Shown here piece by piece: positions 8,466 through 16,342 of a stretch of 36,504 nucleotides of DNA. The first letter of the stretch is position 1. Every line of letters starts with the position of its first letter. Under the pieces are notes generated by a model. The model did no database searches and was not told the origin of the DNA. It was given only the letters and a program-made list of their open reading frames with translations. The stretch comes from an uncultured bacterium. Its GTDB lineage: Bacteria; Planctomycetota; Phycisphaerae; Phycisphaerales; UBA1924. Where the stretch lies: positions 1-36,504 of the forward strand of contig CAILKP010000123.1 of NCBI GenBank assembly GCA_903834785.1, given 5' to 3'. The position numbers and the translations under genes are program-made.

Positions 8466-9423
8466 TGAGCCGGATTCGTGCGGGACTGCCGCGGGGAGGT
8501 GGGTGCGGCGGACACAGTGGTTCGAGCGGCTGGCGCGGAACATAGCGGACAGTCCGTTTGCAGGGCACCGCAGCGCGAAACGTGGCGCTCTCGGGGCTGT
8601 GCCTTGCCGGAGCTCGAAACCGGGTCCGTGGAATCGAGTCGTCGCAGCGAGTTTGCCGTCATGAGCCGCGGCCATGCGGTTCACCTCGTCAGTCTGGCCG
8701 GGGGAGCGGCCAAGAGACACCTGACGAGCCCCGGACCAGATGGCGGCCCGGGGAGAGTCTGACCTCGTCCGCAGCTCAGAGCGAGTGCGGGGTGCGGCGT
8801 TTCCGTGCCGCCGAGGTCAGAGCGATCCGTCGAACTGCCCGGGGACTCGTTTCCGAATCCCAGGGCACAAAGAGAGCGAGTGCCGTTGCCGGTGAAGGAA
8901 GTATGACCGGCGTTGCCATCCATGACAGCGACTCTCGACACTCTATAAATCGCCTACCGGAGGCAATTTGTCCATAGGGCGAGAACCCCCAGACCCCCCG
9001 CTTTACCACCCTTGGGCAGATCACCCCATGAAAAGACAGGTGGTTTTAGCAGTTTGAATAGGTATAAACATGCACACTGCTTCCGGGGGGGGATAGATTG
9101 TGAACGATTTTTCCCTGATTGTGAACGAATTGGTGACTTCTTTCTGGGGCGGCGCGATGGTCGGGGCCTCGGCCAGCGCGCAGGGCCGGTCTGCGGCACT
9201 CGGCTGGCCGGGCGGCGCGATGCGGCCCCGTTCTGTCACGGGCAAGGAGCGACGCGATCGCGGAACGGTCGCGGCCACGGCTGAGTGGGTTTCCTGACGG
9301 TTAGAAACTGGCAATATCGGGGCGTTTGTGCCTGTTTGTGAAGCGAGGCCCAATGATCTGCGATGCCCCGTGTGCGGGGTGGCCATCGCGTTTTTACCCC
9401 CCACTGCACTGGCTCTGTCACCC
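8466..9423. other. Long gene-poor interval before scpB
   Basis: About 960 bases lie between the minus-strand small gene and plus-strand scpB. Open frames exist on both strands but have low-complexity composition and no recognisable motifs. The interval from about 9035 to 9130 is AT-richer and contains a G8 run (9085-9092) and a pair of 12-base direct repeats, listed separately. The promoter of scpB should lie in the right half, but I could not identify one with confidence. Confidence 0.5.
9096..9128. repeat. Pair of 12-bp direct repeats 21 bp apart
   Basis: GATTGTGAACGA occurs at 9096-9107 and again at 9117-9128, identical in all 12 bases, with starts 21 bases apart. That equals two turns of the DNA helix, so a protein bound at both would sit on the same face. 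The pair lies about 300 bases before scpB. A role as an operator is inference. Confidence 0.7.
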
Positions 9424-10359
9424 ATGAGCGAATCCGCAACGCACGAGCACGCTGAACACACCGAGCATCAGGCAGCAGCCGCGGCGGTGACGCCGCCGGT
9501 TGACCGGGCTGTGCGCCCCGCGGATCTGACCGGCGACATCGAGGCGATGCTGATTACCAGCGGGCGTGCGGTGGCTGTGGCGCGGCTGGCGGTGGCCCTG
9601 GGGCTGGCGGTCAATGAAGATGTGGTCGCGGCTGACCTGCCGCCGGTGGAGGAACTGGCGGAGGCGGCTGAGGGAGCCGAGGGCGAGGCCGCGGCGCCGG
9701 CACCGGTGAAAAAGCCCCGGAAAAAGCGGAAAAAAGCGGGTGGACCGGATCCGGCAGAGTTGATTGGTGAAGCGGTGGTGCTGCTGAACGCGGCGTATGA
9801 GAAGACAGGCCGGGCGTTTCGCATTGAGTCGGTGGCGGGCGGCTATCGCTTCATGACGCTGCCGGCGCACGCGCGGGCGGTGGGGCTGCTGCACGGCCTG
9901 GCGGCCCAGCAGAAGCTCAGCAAGGCGGCGGTCGAGACGCTGGCGATCATTGCGTACAAGCAGCCGGTGACCAAGAGCACGCTGGAGGCGATCCGCGGCG
10001 TGTCGTGCGGTGAAGTGCTGCGGAGCCTCCTGGAGCGGCGGCTGATCACGATCGCGGGCCGGGCCGAGGAGCTGGGCCGGCCGATCCTGTATGCCACGAG
10101 CAAGGTGTTCCTGGAGGCCTTTGGCCTGGGGAGCCTCAAGGACCTGCCCTCGCCGCTGGAGGTGACGGGCAAGGCGGTGGCGACCGGGCCGATGCCGGGC
10201 GTGGTGGTGATGCCAACGAAGCGGGAAAAGGTTGCCGCGGTGCCTGCGGCGGTGGTGGCGGAGGAGGGGGCGGACGGGCCGGCCGGGGCCCCGGCAGACG
10301 GTGCCGACGGCGATGGCGGGCAGGCGGAGGCATCCGCAACGGCCGAAGCGGCGAACTGA
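9424..10359 (+). CDS. scpB: Segregation and condensation protein ScpB
   Basis: ScpB is the winged-helix partner that binds ScpA and SMC to form the bacterial condensin-like complex. The core sequence is typical: IEAMLITSGRAVAVARLA near the start, then AAVETLAIIAYKQPVTKSTL, EAIRGVSCGEVLRSLLERRL, GRPILYATSKVFLEAFGL and SLKDLP. An insertion of about 40 residues rich in Ala, Glu, Pro and Lys (VKKPRKKRKKAG at its end) splits the first winged helix, and the C-terminus carries a long acidic Ala/Gly-rich tail. The frame is open from a GTG at 9328, but I chose the ATG at 9424 because the residues before it are unlike the family. Neither start has a clear ribosome binding site. scpA is not in the window. 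Confidence 0.92.
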   Translation: MSESATHEHAEHTEHQAAAAAVTPPVDRAVRPADLTGDIEAMLITSGRAVAVARLAVALGLAVNEDVVAADLPPVEELAEAAEGAEGEAAAPAPVKKPRKKRKKAGGPDPAELIGEAVVLLNAAYEKTGRAFRIESVAGGYRFMTLPAHARAVGLLHGLAAQQKLSKAAVETLAIIAYKQPVTKSTLEAIRGVSCGEVLRSLLERRLITIAGRAEELGRPILYATSKVFLEAFGLGSLKDLPSPLEVTGKAVATGPMPGVVVMPTKREKVAAVPAAVVAEEGADGPAGAPADGADGDGGQAEASATAEAAN

Positions 10360-10423
10360 AGACTGAGAGTGCGGGATACCGTGGCTCTCTCGGGCCGGTT
10401 ATCCCCTGTAAGGAGTGCATCGC

Positions 10424-11770
10424 ATGAAGCGGACGTTCACTTTCACGCTGGCGGTTCTTCTGGCTGCCGGCACGTGCCTGAGCGGTGCGGCCATGGCCCA
10501 GGTGCCCAGCGATGCGATCCGCAAGGCAGTCAAGGACAAGAAGGACAAGCCGTCGGCACCGGAGAAGCGTCCGGGTGATGATGTGACTGATCCGACGATG
10601 ATCAAGCCGATCACCGAGACGATCGTGGGCCGGGTGATCAAGCAGGAAGACGTCAGGGCGATGATCGTGGACATTGACCTGCGGGTGGATGGGTACAGCC
10701 GCATCCGGCCGGACCGGTCGATCGTCAGCGAGTTGATCAAGTTCCAGACCGCGGCGGTGATCTTCCCCGTGCCGCCGGTGACGGCGACGAGCAACGGGAT
10801 TGATCCTGCGGGCCCGGACTACCGCGCGGAGGTGATGTTTGATGGAGCGGCGATCGGCAGCAAGCCAACGGTGATCACCGGGTACGCGGGCGGACAGAAG
10901 TACGCCAAGTGGGCGGTGACGGATATGGAGGCGCGGACGATGCTGCTGCGGATGCAGCTGCCGGTGACGTGCGCCAAGGTGGTGTTTGATGAGCAGCTGG
11001 CGCTGAGCGTGCCGTGGCCCAAGGGCGACTACCCGGCCGATGCCAAGAGCACGTTCCAGATTCAGCTGGGTGTGGACTACATCCACACCGTTGCGCTGAC
11101 GCCCGACGTGCAGCGTGCGGCGACGGAGAAGATCATCGATGAACTGATGAAGACCTGGACCAACGGGGAGGACCCCAAGAAGCTGGGCCCGGTGTACCTG
11201 GCCAAGTTCCTGACCGGTCAGGTGCTGGAGCTGATCCAGCCCAGCGGCGACGGGCTTGCGTTCAACCGCAACACATCGTTCCAGGGATTCTCGCTGCAGG
11301 GTGCGGCAGAGACGCTGACGAGCAAGAAGGGCAGCGAGTTTGACATCACCTGCGCTCTGGCGGCGGTCTTCCGCCGGGCCGGGCTGCCCACGCGCGTGGT
11401 CATCGGCTGGGACCGCATCGGCGAGGGCGGCGGCAGCCGTCGCGAGCGGTTCCGCAGCTGGGTTGAGTTCGCCATCGTCGATCCGATCTCCAGCACGGAG
11501 GTGTGGGTTCCTGTTGATGTGGTCAAGCAGCGCCGCGTGAGCTCACGGGCCGGCGCGCTGGACCGCAAGTGGGACTACTTCGGCGGCATTGACGACCTGC
11601 AGCAGACGATCCCGCTGACGTTCCACTTCCACCCTCCCACCACCGTGGACAATGCCGGTGCGCCGTGCCTGTGGGGCTGGCTGACGACACCGACGAGCCA
11701 GATCGCCCAGCAGACGATGACGCTCAACGCGCGTGTGGCCCCGGCGCGGGGCGGGCAGCCGAAGAGGTAA
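10424..11770 (+). CDS. Secreted transglutaminase-fold protein, probably inactive
   Basis: This 448-residue protein has a signal peptide (MKRTFTFTLAVLLAAGT, cleavage likely after AAMA). AAGGAG eight bases before the ATG at 10424 fixes the start. Residues about 285-370 match the transglutaminase-like core: SLQGAAETL, then KGSEFDITCALAAVFRRAGL followed by PTRVVIGW, SWVEF and VWVPVDV. Aligning it without gaps from the conserved glycine to the GxP motif puts Glu305 where the catalytic cysteine belongs. Arg344 stands in place of the histidine of the HaWvE motif, while the aspartate (Asp365) is kept. The fold is therefore probably retained without protease or cross-linking chemistry. It follows scpB by 64 bases on the same strand. 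Function unknown. Confidence 0.8.
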   Translation: MKRTFTFTLAVLLAAGTCLSGAAMAQVPSDAIRKAVKDKKDKPSAPEKRPGDDVTDPTMIKPITETIVGRVIKQEDVRAMIVDIDLRVDGYSRIRPDRSIVSELIKFQTAAVIFPVPPVTATSNGIDPAGPDYRAEVMFDGAAIGSKPTVITGYAGGQKYAKWAVTDMEARTMLLRMQLPVTCAKVVFDEQLALSVPWPKGDYPADAKSTFQIQLGVDYIHTVALTPDVQRAATEKIIDELMKTWTNGEDPKKLGPVYLAKFLTGQVLELIQPSGDGLAFNRNTSFQGFSLQGAAETLTSKKGSEFDITCALAAVFRRAGLPTRVVIGWDRIGEGGGSRRERFRSWVEFAIVDPISSTEVWVPVDVVKQRRVSSRAGALDRKWDYFGGIDDLQQTIPLTFHFHPPTTVDNAGAPCLWGWLTTPTSQIAQQTMTLNARVAPARGGQPKR

Positions 11771-11846
11771 TGGACGCTGCACGTTTGCAGGAGCCGTCGG
11801 CACCGACGCGTGCTGCGCCGCCCGGAGTATCCCGCGGTGACTCCGC

Positions 11847-13331
11847 TTACTTCAGGCCGTATTCCTTGAGCTTGCGGTAGAGCGTGCGTTCACCGATGCC
11901 CAGCAGCTTGGCGGCGTGTTCGCGGTTGCCGGCGGTCAGCCGCAGCGTCTCGCGGATGGCACGCTTTTCGAGCTGTTCGAGCGGGGCGCCGGCCAGGGAG
12001 CCGGGGGCGGCCTCGGCACCGGGGGCCGGCTCGGCGGGGGCACCGTCATCATCGAGCGTGCGGATCTCGTCGGGGATGTGGCGGATGTCGATCGTCGTCG
12101 CGACGGTGGGGTCCTCGGCCTCGCCAATGGCCGTGACAACCATGTTCTGCACCACGTTGAGCAGCTGCCGCACGTTGCCGGGCCAGGCGTAGCTGGTCAG
12201 GCGCATCAGGGCCGCATCGGTGATGTTGGGAACCGGGCGGGATGCACCGCCCTTGAGCGGGCCGAGCTTGGACACGGCCTTGGCCAGGGCGTGGTTGATG
12301 ATGCGGGGGATGTCCTCGCGACGCTCGCGCAGCGGCGGCAGCGTGACCTGCACGCCCTTGATGCGGAAGTACAGGTCCTCGCGGAACTCGCCGGCCTTGA
12401 TCATGGCCTGCAGGTCCTTGTTGGTCGCCGAGACGAGCCGGACATCGGTCTGCCGCGGCTCGTTGCTGCCGACACGGACCACGGTGCCGGTCTCCAGCAC
12501 GCGGAGAAGCTTGGCCTGCATCTTCAGCGGCATGTCGCCGATCTCGTCAAGGAAGAGCGTGCCGCCGGAGGCGTACTCAAAGACGCCCTCGCGGTCCTTC
12601 TCCGCCCCGGTGAACGCGCCGCGGACGTGGCCGAAGAGCTGGTCTTCCAGCAGCGATTCGGTTTCCGCGGCACAGTTCAGCGCGACGAAACGTTTCTTGT
12701 CACGCGGGGAGTTACGGTGGACGGCTTGGGCGATGAGTTCCTTGCCGGTGCCCGACTCGCCGATGACCAGGATCGGCAGCGTGCTCTGCGAGACGCTCTT
12801 GACCTGGCGGAGGATCTTGCGCATCGGCTCGCTGGCGGCGATGATGCCCTCAAAGCCTTCGTGCTGGACCAACTCGCCGAGGTTCTCGCGCTTGGCCTCG
12901 TGGCGGAGCAGGACGGTGTCGGCGGCACGGTTGACCAGTTCGCGGAAGACCTGCAGGTCCAGCGGCTTTTCGATGAAGTCGTACGCGCCATCCTTAAACG
13001 CGGCGCGGGCCGTGGGCACATCACCATGGGCCGTGACCATGATGGCCTCGGCGTTGGGCTGCAGCTTGCGGGCGCTACGAAGGATGATCAGCCCCGCATC
13101 GCCGCCATCGGTGGCGATGCCGAACTTGCCGGCGGCCTCGGGCATGCGCAGGTCGGTGATGATGACATCGAACGAGCCATGCTTGAGCTCGTCCATCGCA
13201 CGCTCGACGGTCGAGACGACGGTGCAGATGTGGCCGGGCTTTTTGAGCGCCTCGGCCATGACGTCGACGTGGTCGGCCTCGTCGTCGATAATGAGAACCT
13301 GGGCACGGAGATCGCTCGGGACGCTGGACAT
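11847..13331 (-). CDS. Sigma-54-dependent response regulator (NtrC family)
   Basis: This 494-residue protein is a three-domain enhancer-binding activator. The receiver (about 10-130) has Asp16/Asp17, phospho-acceptor Asp60 and Lys122. The AAA+ domain (about 160-400) has Walker A GESGTGKE (191-198), the sigma-54-contacting GAFTGA loop (238-243), Walker B LFLDEIGD (Asp262/Glu263) and the arginine-finger region FREDLYFRI. The C-terminal Fis-type helix-turn-helix ends NREHAAKLLGIGERTLYRKL. All key residues are present, so it should be active. The receiver carries an extra segment of about 11 residues (AAGKFGIATDG) right after the phosphorylation loop. No cognate kinase lies next to it; it is convergent with the transglutaminase-fold gene and lies behind the terminator after rpoA. 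Confidence 0.95.
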   Translation of the reverse strand: MSSVPSDLRAQVLIIDDEADHVDVMAEALKKPGHICTVVSTVERAMDELKHGSFDVIITDLRMPEAAGKFGIATDGGDAGLIILRSARKLQPNAEAIMVTAHGDVPTARAAFKDGAYDFIEKPLDLQVFRELVNRAADTVLLRHEAKRENLGELVQHEGFEGIIAASEPMRKILRQVKSVSQSTLPILVIGESGTGKELIAQAVHRNSPRDKKRFVALNCAAETESLLEDQLFGHVRGAFTGAEKDREGVFEYASGGTLFLDEIGDMPLKMQAKLLRVLETGTVVRVGSNEPRQTDVRLVSATNKDLQAMIKAGEFREDLYFRIKGVQVTLPPLRERREDIPRIINHALAKAVSKLGPLKGGASRPVPNITDAALMRLTSYAWPGNVRQLLNVVQNMVVTAIGEAEDPTVATTIDIRHIPDEIRTLDDDGAPAEPAPGAEAAPGSLAGAPLEQLEKRAIRETLRLTAGNREHAAKLLGIGERTLYRKLKEYGLK

Positions 13332-13360
13332 TGCACGATGATACGGAGGCCGGGAGAACG

Positions 13361-13387
13361 AAAAAACCCGCCCAGGATTGGGCGGGT
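13361..13387 (-). terminator. Intrinsic terminator after rpoA
   Basis: An eight-base-pair stem (ACCCGCCC at 13366-13373 pairing with 13380-13387) with a six-base loop is followed on the minus strand by an unbroken U run (A run at 13361-13366 on the plus strand). It lies 90 bases past the rpoA stop and 30 bases before the sigma-54 regulator start. It therefore ends the ribosomal protein/rpoA transcript and insulates the regulator gene. Confidence 0.9.
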
Positions 13388-13476
13388 CTTTGGGGAGATT
13401 TCACTTGGCGAGCCAGTTTGGCAGCCGGTCTGATTGGCCCCGGTTTACACCGGGCCAGGCTGCCGCCGGGCCGGGC

Positions 13477-14493
13477 TTAGCGGGCCTCGATGGCAAAGCC
13501 ATCGGGCAGCGGGGTGCCGAGCTTGAGGCCCAACTCCTCGAGCTTGCGCTCGACTTCGCGGAGCGAGGTGCGGCCGAAGGAACGAACCTTCAGCAGCTCG
13601 GCCTCGGACTTGCTGACCAGGTCGGCCAGGTACTTGATGCCGGCGGACTCCAGGCAGTTGCTGGCACGGACGGACAGCTCCATCTCGCTGATCGACATGC
13701 TCAGCTTGCGGCGGAGCTCGTCGGTCGCGGAGTTCTCCATCGTCACGTTCTCGCTGACGGCCTGCTCGCCGATGTCCATGTTCATCAGCAGCACGTTGAC
13801 GTGCTTGCGGAGGATCTTGGCGGCTTCGATCAGGGCCATCTCGGGGGCGACGGTGCCGTTGGTCCAGATTTCCAGGATCAGCTTGTCGTAGTTGGTCTTC
13901 TGGCCGACGCGGGTCTCCTCGACGGCGTAGCGGACGCGCGTGACGGGGGAGTAGTTCGCATCAACCGGGATGACGCCCACGGGCTGGTCATCGGCCGAGA
14001 GGTAGGCCTCGGAAGCCGGGATATAGCCGCGGCCCTTCTTGACGGTCAGGTCCATGCGGAACTCGACCTTGTCAGTCAGCGTGGCCAGGATCTGGTCGCC
14101 GTTGACGATGCGGACCGACGGGTCGGTCTCGATCATGCTGGCAACGATCTCGCCGGGGCCCTGGAAGCCGAGCTTGATGCTGCGGCCCTCGGGCGGGCAG
14201 TCGCCGGTGATCTGGACGATCAGCGACTTGATGTTCAGGATGATGTCGGTGACGTCCTCCATCACGCCCGGGAGCGTGGAGAACTCGTGCTGCACGCGGT
14301 CGATCTTGGCGTTGCAGACGGCGGCGCCTTCGAGGGCCGAGAGCAGGATGCGACGAAGCGAGTTGCCGATCGTCGTGCCCATGCCGCGCTCGAACGGCTC
14401 GATGACGAACTTGCCGTAGGTGGGCGACTTGAACTTCTGATCGGGAACGAACTTGGAGGGGAGCTCCAGTCCACGCCAGCGGATTGCGGGCAT
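13477..14493 (-). CDS. rpoA: RNA polymerase subunit alpha
   Basis: Alpha dimerises to nucleate RNA polymerase assembly, and its C-terminal domain contacts UP elements and activators. The 338 residues match the usual length. The N-terminal domain contains FVIEPFERGMGTTIGNSLRR and LLSALEGAA; the C-terminal domain has ELSVRASNCL, where Arg276, Asn279 and Cys280 correspond to the E. coli DNA-contacting Arg265, Asn268 and Cys269. It is the last gene of the ribosomal cluster. rpsD, often before rpoA, and rplQ, usually after it, are both absent here. The ribosome binding site is weak. Confidence 0.99.
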   Translation of the reverse strand: MPAIRWRGLELPSKFVPDQKFKSPTYGKFVIEPFERGMGTTIGNSLRRILLSALEGAAVCNAKIDRVQHEFSTLPGVMEDVTDIILNIKSLIVQITGDCPPEGRSIKLGFQGPGEIVASMIETDPSVRIVNGDQILATLTDKVEFRMDLTVKKGRGYIPASEAYLSADDQPVGVIPVDANYSPVTRVRYAVEETRVGQKTNYDKLILEIWTNGTVAPEMALIEAAKILRKHVNVLLMNMDIGEQAVSENVTMENSATDELRRKLSMSISEMELSVRASNCLESAGIKYLADLVSKSEAELLKVRSFGRTSLREVERKLEELGLKLGTPLPDGFAIEAR

Positions 14494-14691
14494 ACTTCAA
14501 CTTTCTCGCGGCGGCCAACGGGGTGTTGGAAGAAACGCAACCGGTTCACGAGCAACACCAGCGGGCCGCCGCCACGGCTGATGGCTCTACTTTCCGGCTG
14601 AAAAACAGGCCGCCGCGTTCCCGCAGCGGCCGGTGGATCGGAAGCGACCGGACCCGGATGTTGCACCGAGGACCGATCGGGTTGTTGTGCA

Positions 14692-15069
14692 TTACACGCG
14701 GCGACGTTTGGTCGGGCGGCAGCCGTTGTGCGGGACCGGGGTGTGGTCCTCGACAGCCGTCACGCGGATGCCGGTGCTGGTCAGGCCGTTGACGCAGGAC
14801 TCGCGGCCTGCGCCGGCGCCCTTGATGCGGACCTCAACTTCGCTGACGCCGAGCTTGCGGGCCTTCTGGCCGCAGTTCTCACCGGCGCGGGTAGCCGCAA
14901 ACGGGGTCGACTTGCGGGTGCCCTTGAAGCCGACGGTACCGGCGGAATCCCAGGCCAAAGCCTCGCCGTTCATGTCGGTGATGGTGATCATCGTGTTGTT
15001 GTTGCTCGCCCGGACATGGGCGATGCCACGCACGACGTTCTTGCGGACTTTTTTGACCTTCTTGGCCAT
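14692..15069 (-). CDS. rpsK: 30S ribosomal protein S11
   Basis: S11 sits on the platform of the small subunit near the mRNA exit. The 125 residues show the family's [32 protein letters not shown] and [20 protein letters not shown] motifs. The length is normal. It lies 118 bases downstream of rpsM. A 198-base gap to rpoA sits where rpsD is found in many bacteria; the gap holds a GC-rich imperfect hairpin (about 14607-14630) but no gene. Confidence 0.99.
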   Translation of the reverse strand: MAKKVKKVRKNVVRGIAHVRASNNNTMITITDMNGEALAWDSAGTVGFKGTRKSTPFAATRAGENCGQKARKLGVSEVEVRIKGAGAGRESCVNGLTSTGIRVTAVEDHTPVPHNGCRPTKRRRV

Positions 15070-15187
15070 GGTTGATTCTCAGAAAGCTCGGCGGACGGGG
15101 AAGACTGATATGAAGCGGACCTGAAACTCCGGGCCGCGTGGTGCGGGCCTGTGAAGGCGACACACCACCTGCCCGGGCGAAGGGTTC

Positions 15188-15565
15188 TTAGCCCTTGACG
15201 CCCTTCTTGCCGGCGACGGTCTTACGGCGGCCCTTGCGGGTGCGGCTGTTCGAACGCGTGCGCTGACCACGGACGGGCAGACCCTTGCGGTGACGGTCAC
15301 CGCGGTAGGCCTTGATGTCCTTGAGACGCTGGATGTTCTGGCCGACCTGGCGGCGGAGTTCACCTTCAACGATGAAGGTGGCGTCGATGATTGCGGTGAT
15401 GCGGGCCAGAGCCTGCTCATCGACATCGCGGGCGCGGGCATCGCCATCGACCTTGGCCTCGGCGAGAATGTCGCCAGCAACCTTGGGGCCGATGCCGTGC
15501 ACGTACTGCAGGGCAAAGAAGATTTTCTTGTTCTCGGGAACGTCGATACCTGCAATACGGGGCAC
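15188..15565 (-). CDS. rpsM: 30S ribosomal protein S13
   Basis: S13 is in the head of the small subunit and contacts the tRNA anticodon region and L5. The 125 residues begin PRIAGIDVPENKKIFFALQY, include HGIGPKVAGDILAEA, and have the family's GLPVRGQRTRSNSRTRKG near the end. The start is supported by AAGGAG seven bases upstream. Confidence 0.99.
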   Translation of the reverse strand: MPRIAGIDVPENKKIFFALQYVHGIGPKVAGDILAEAKVDGDARARDVDEQALARITAIIDATFIVEGELRRQVGQNIQRLKDIKAYRGDRHRKGLPVRGQRTRSNSRTRKGRRKTVAGKKGVKG

Positions 15566-15648
15566 GCTTGGACTCCTTGGCTCGCGGCGGGTTCACCCGG
15601 CGGCCGATTGAATCAGTACTCGTCGGTCAGTCGATGCGGATCCGGGGA

Positions 15649-15765
15649 TCAGCCCTGGACCTGCTTGTGCTTCTTGTCGGCCTTGCAGATCACGCGGACC
15701 TTCCCCTTGCGGCGGACGATCTGGCAATCTTTGCAAATCTTCTTGACGCTGGCGCGGACCTTCAT
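15649..15765 (-). CDS. rpmJ: 50S ribosomal protein L36
   Basis: A 38-residue protein starting [17 protein letters not shown]. All four zinc ligands of the C+ form are present (Cys11, Cys14, Cys27, His33), and the end KKHKQVQG is typical. The frame is open further upstream but that extension is non-coding: an ATG at 15765 gives exactly the family length. A promoter-like pair lies 51-79 bases before this start, so it may head its own transcript with rpsM, rpsK and rpoA. Confidence 0.97.
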   Translation of the reverse strand: MKVRASVKKICKDCQIVRRKGKVRVICKADKKHKQVQG

Positions 15766-15815
15766 TGGAGAGGCCTCAAATAGTAGAAAGTGCGATCGGA
15801 AAAAGGCAGGAGGGA

Positions 15816-15844
15816 AGTATAGGCCGGAGTCGGGGTTGAGTCGA
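15816..15844 (-). promoter_or_regulatory. Probable sigma-70-type promoter before rpmJ
   Basis: On the minus strand TCGACT (15844-15839, four of six matches to the -35 consensus) and TATACT (15821-15816, five of six to the -10) are separated by exactly 17 bases. The pair stands about 50 bases before the rpmJ start, in a 257-base gap after infA. It would give the rpmJ-rpsM-rpsK-rpoA segment its own start. Confidence 0.5.
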
Positions 15845-15972
15845 GCGAAGATTCCGGGCTCAACGCTTGACTTTTTGTCCCCTCCGATCCTGCCGACCTG
15901 GCTGGAGGGGCTCTTTCGTACCAGCGGACGCTGGCAGCATGCCGGACGCCGGCGGGACATGGTCCAAGTAAC

Positions 15973-15988
15973 GGCTTCGGCCGAAGCC
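15973..15988. repeat. 16-bp perfect palindrome after infA
   Basis: GGCTTCGGCCGAAGCC reads the same on both strands. It lies 35 bases beyond the infA stop, followed on the minus strand by two more small stems: one at 15940-15952 and one at 15920-15933, the latter with only a two-base gap between its arms. There is no U run, so it is not a classical terminator; it could stabilise the infA 3' end or bind a dimeric protein. Confidence 0.6.
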
Positions 15989-16022
15989 CAGCACGCCAGC
16001 GGACCAATCCGTACGGTTTCTG

Positions 16023-16241
16023 TCAGTGACGGAACGTGATCCGGGCCTTGGACAGGTCGTACGGGCTCATCTCCACCGTCACGCGGTCGCCGGGCAGGAT
16101 GCGGATGTAGTTCATGCGCATCTTGCCCGAGACGTACCCCAGCACGATCACATCGTTAGGCAGCTTGACGCGGAACATCGCGTTGGGCAGCGCCTCGGTC
16201 ACGACGGCTTCCATCGTCAGCTTGTCATCCTGTTTGGCCAT
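16023..16241 (-). CDS. infA: Translation initiation factor IF-1
   Basis: IF-1 binds the A site of the small subunit during initiation. The 72 residues match the family length and OB-fold pattern: [20 protein letters not shown], then [19 protein letters not shown] and [16 protein letters not shown]. It lies between secY and rpmJ, as in many bacteria, but without the adk and map genes that often precede it. Confidence 0.99.
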   Translation of the reverse strand: MAKQDDKLTMEAVVTEALPNAMFRVKLPNDVIVLGYVSGKMRMNYIRILPGDRVTVEMSPYDLSKARITFRH

Positions 16242-16342
16242 AGGGTCTCGAATCGGGTGGACGGGGTCGGGAAGAATCTGTCAGCGGCGAACGCCGCGGG
16301 AGTTGCAAGAACAGAACATCAGGTCCGGATGCGAGCCGGCGA

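Noticed and set aside
9021..9461. Minus-strand open frame across the scpB upstream region
   Set aside because: The translation is low-complexity, covers the 12-bp repeats (giving a repeated peptide) and has no start signal or motif.
11916..13433. Plus-strand open frame (505 codons) opposite the sigma-54 regulator
   Set aside because: The opposite strand encodes an unmistakable NtrC-type protein with all motifs; this frame is a by-product of its codon use.
13378..14601. Plus-strand open frame opposite rpoA
   Set aside because: It is antisense to rpoA and has no recognisable motif.
14494..14691. Possible remnant of rpsD between rpsK and rpoA
   Set aside because: At 198 bases the gap is too short for S4, and no fragment of the S4 motif was seen on either strand.
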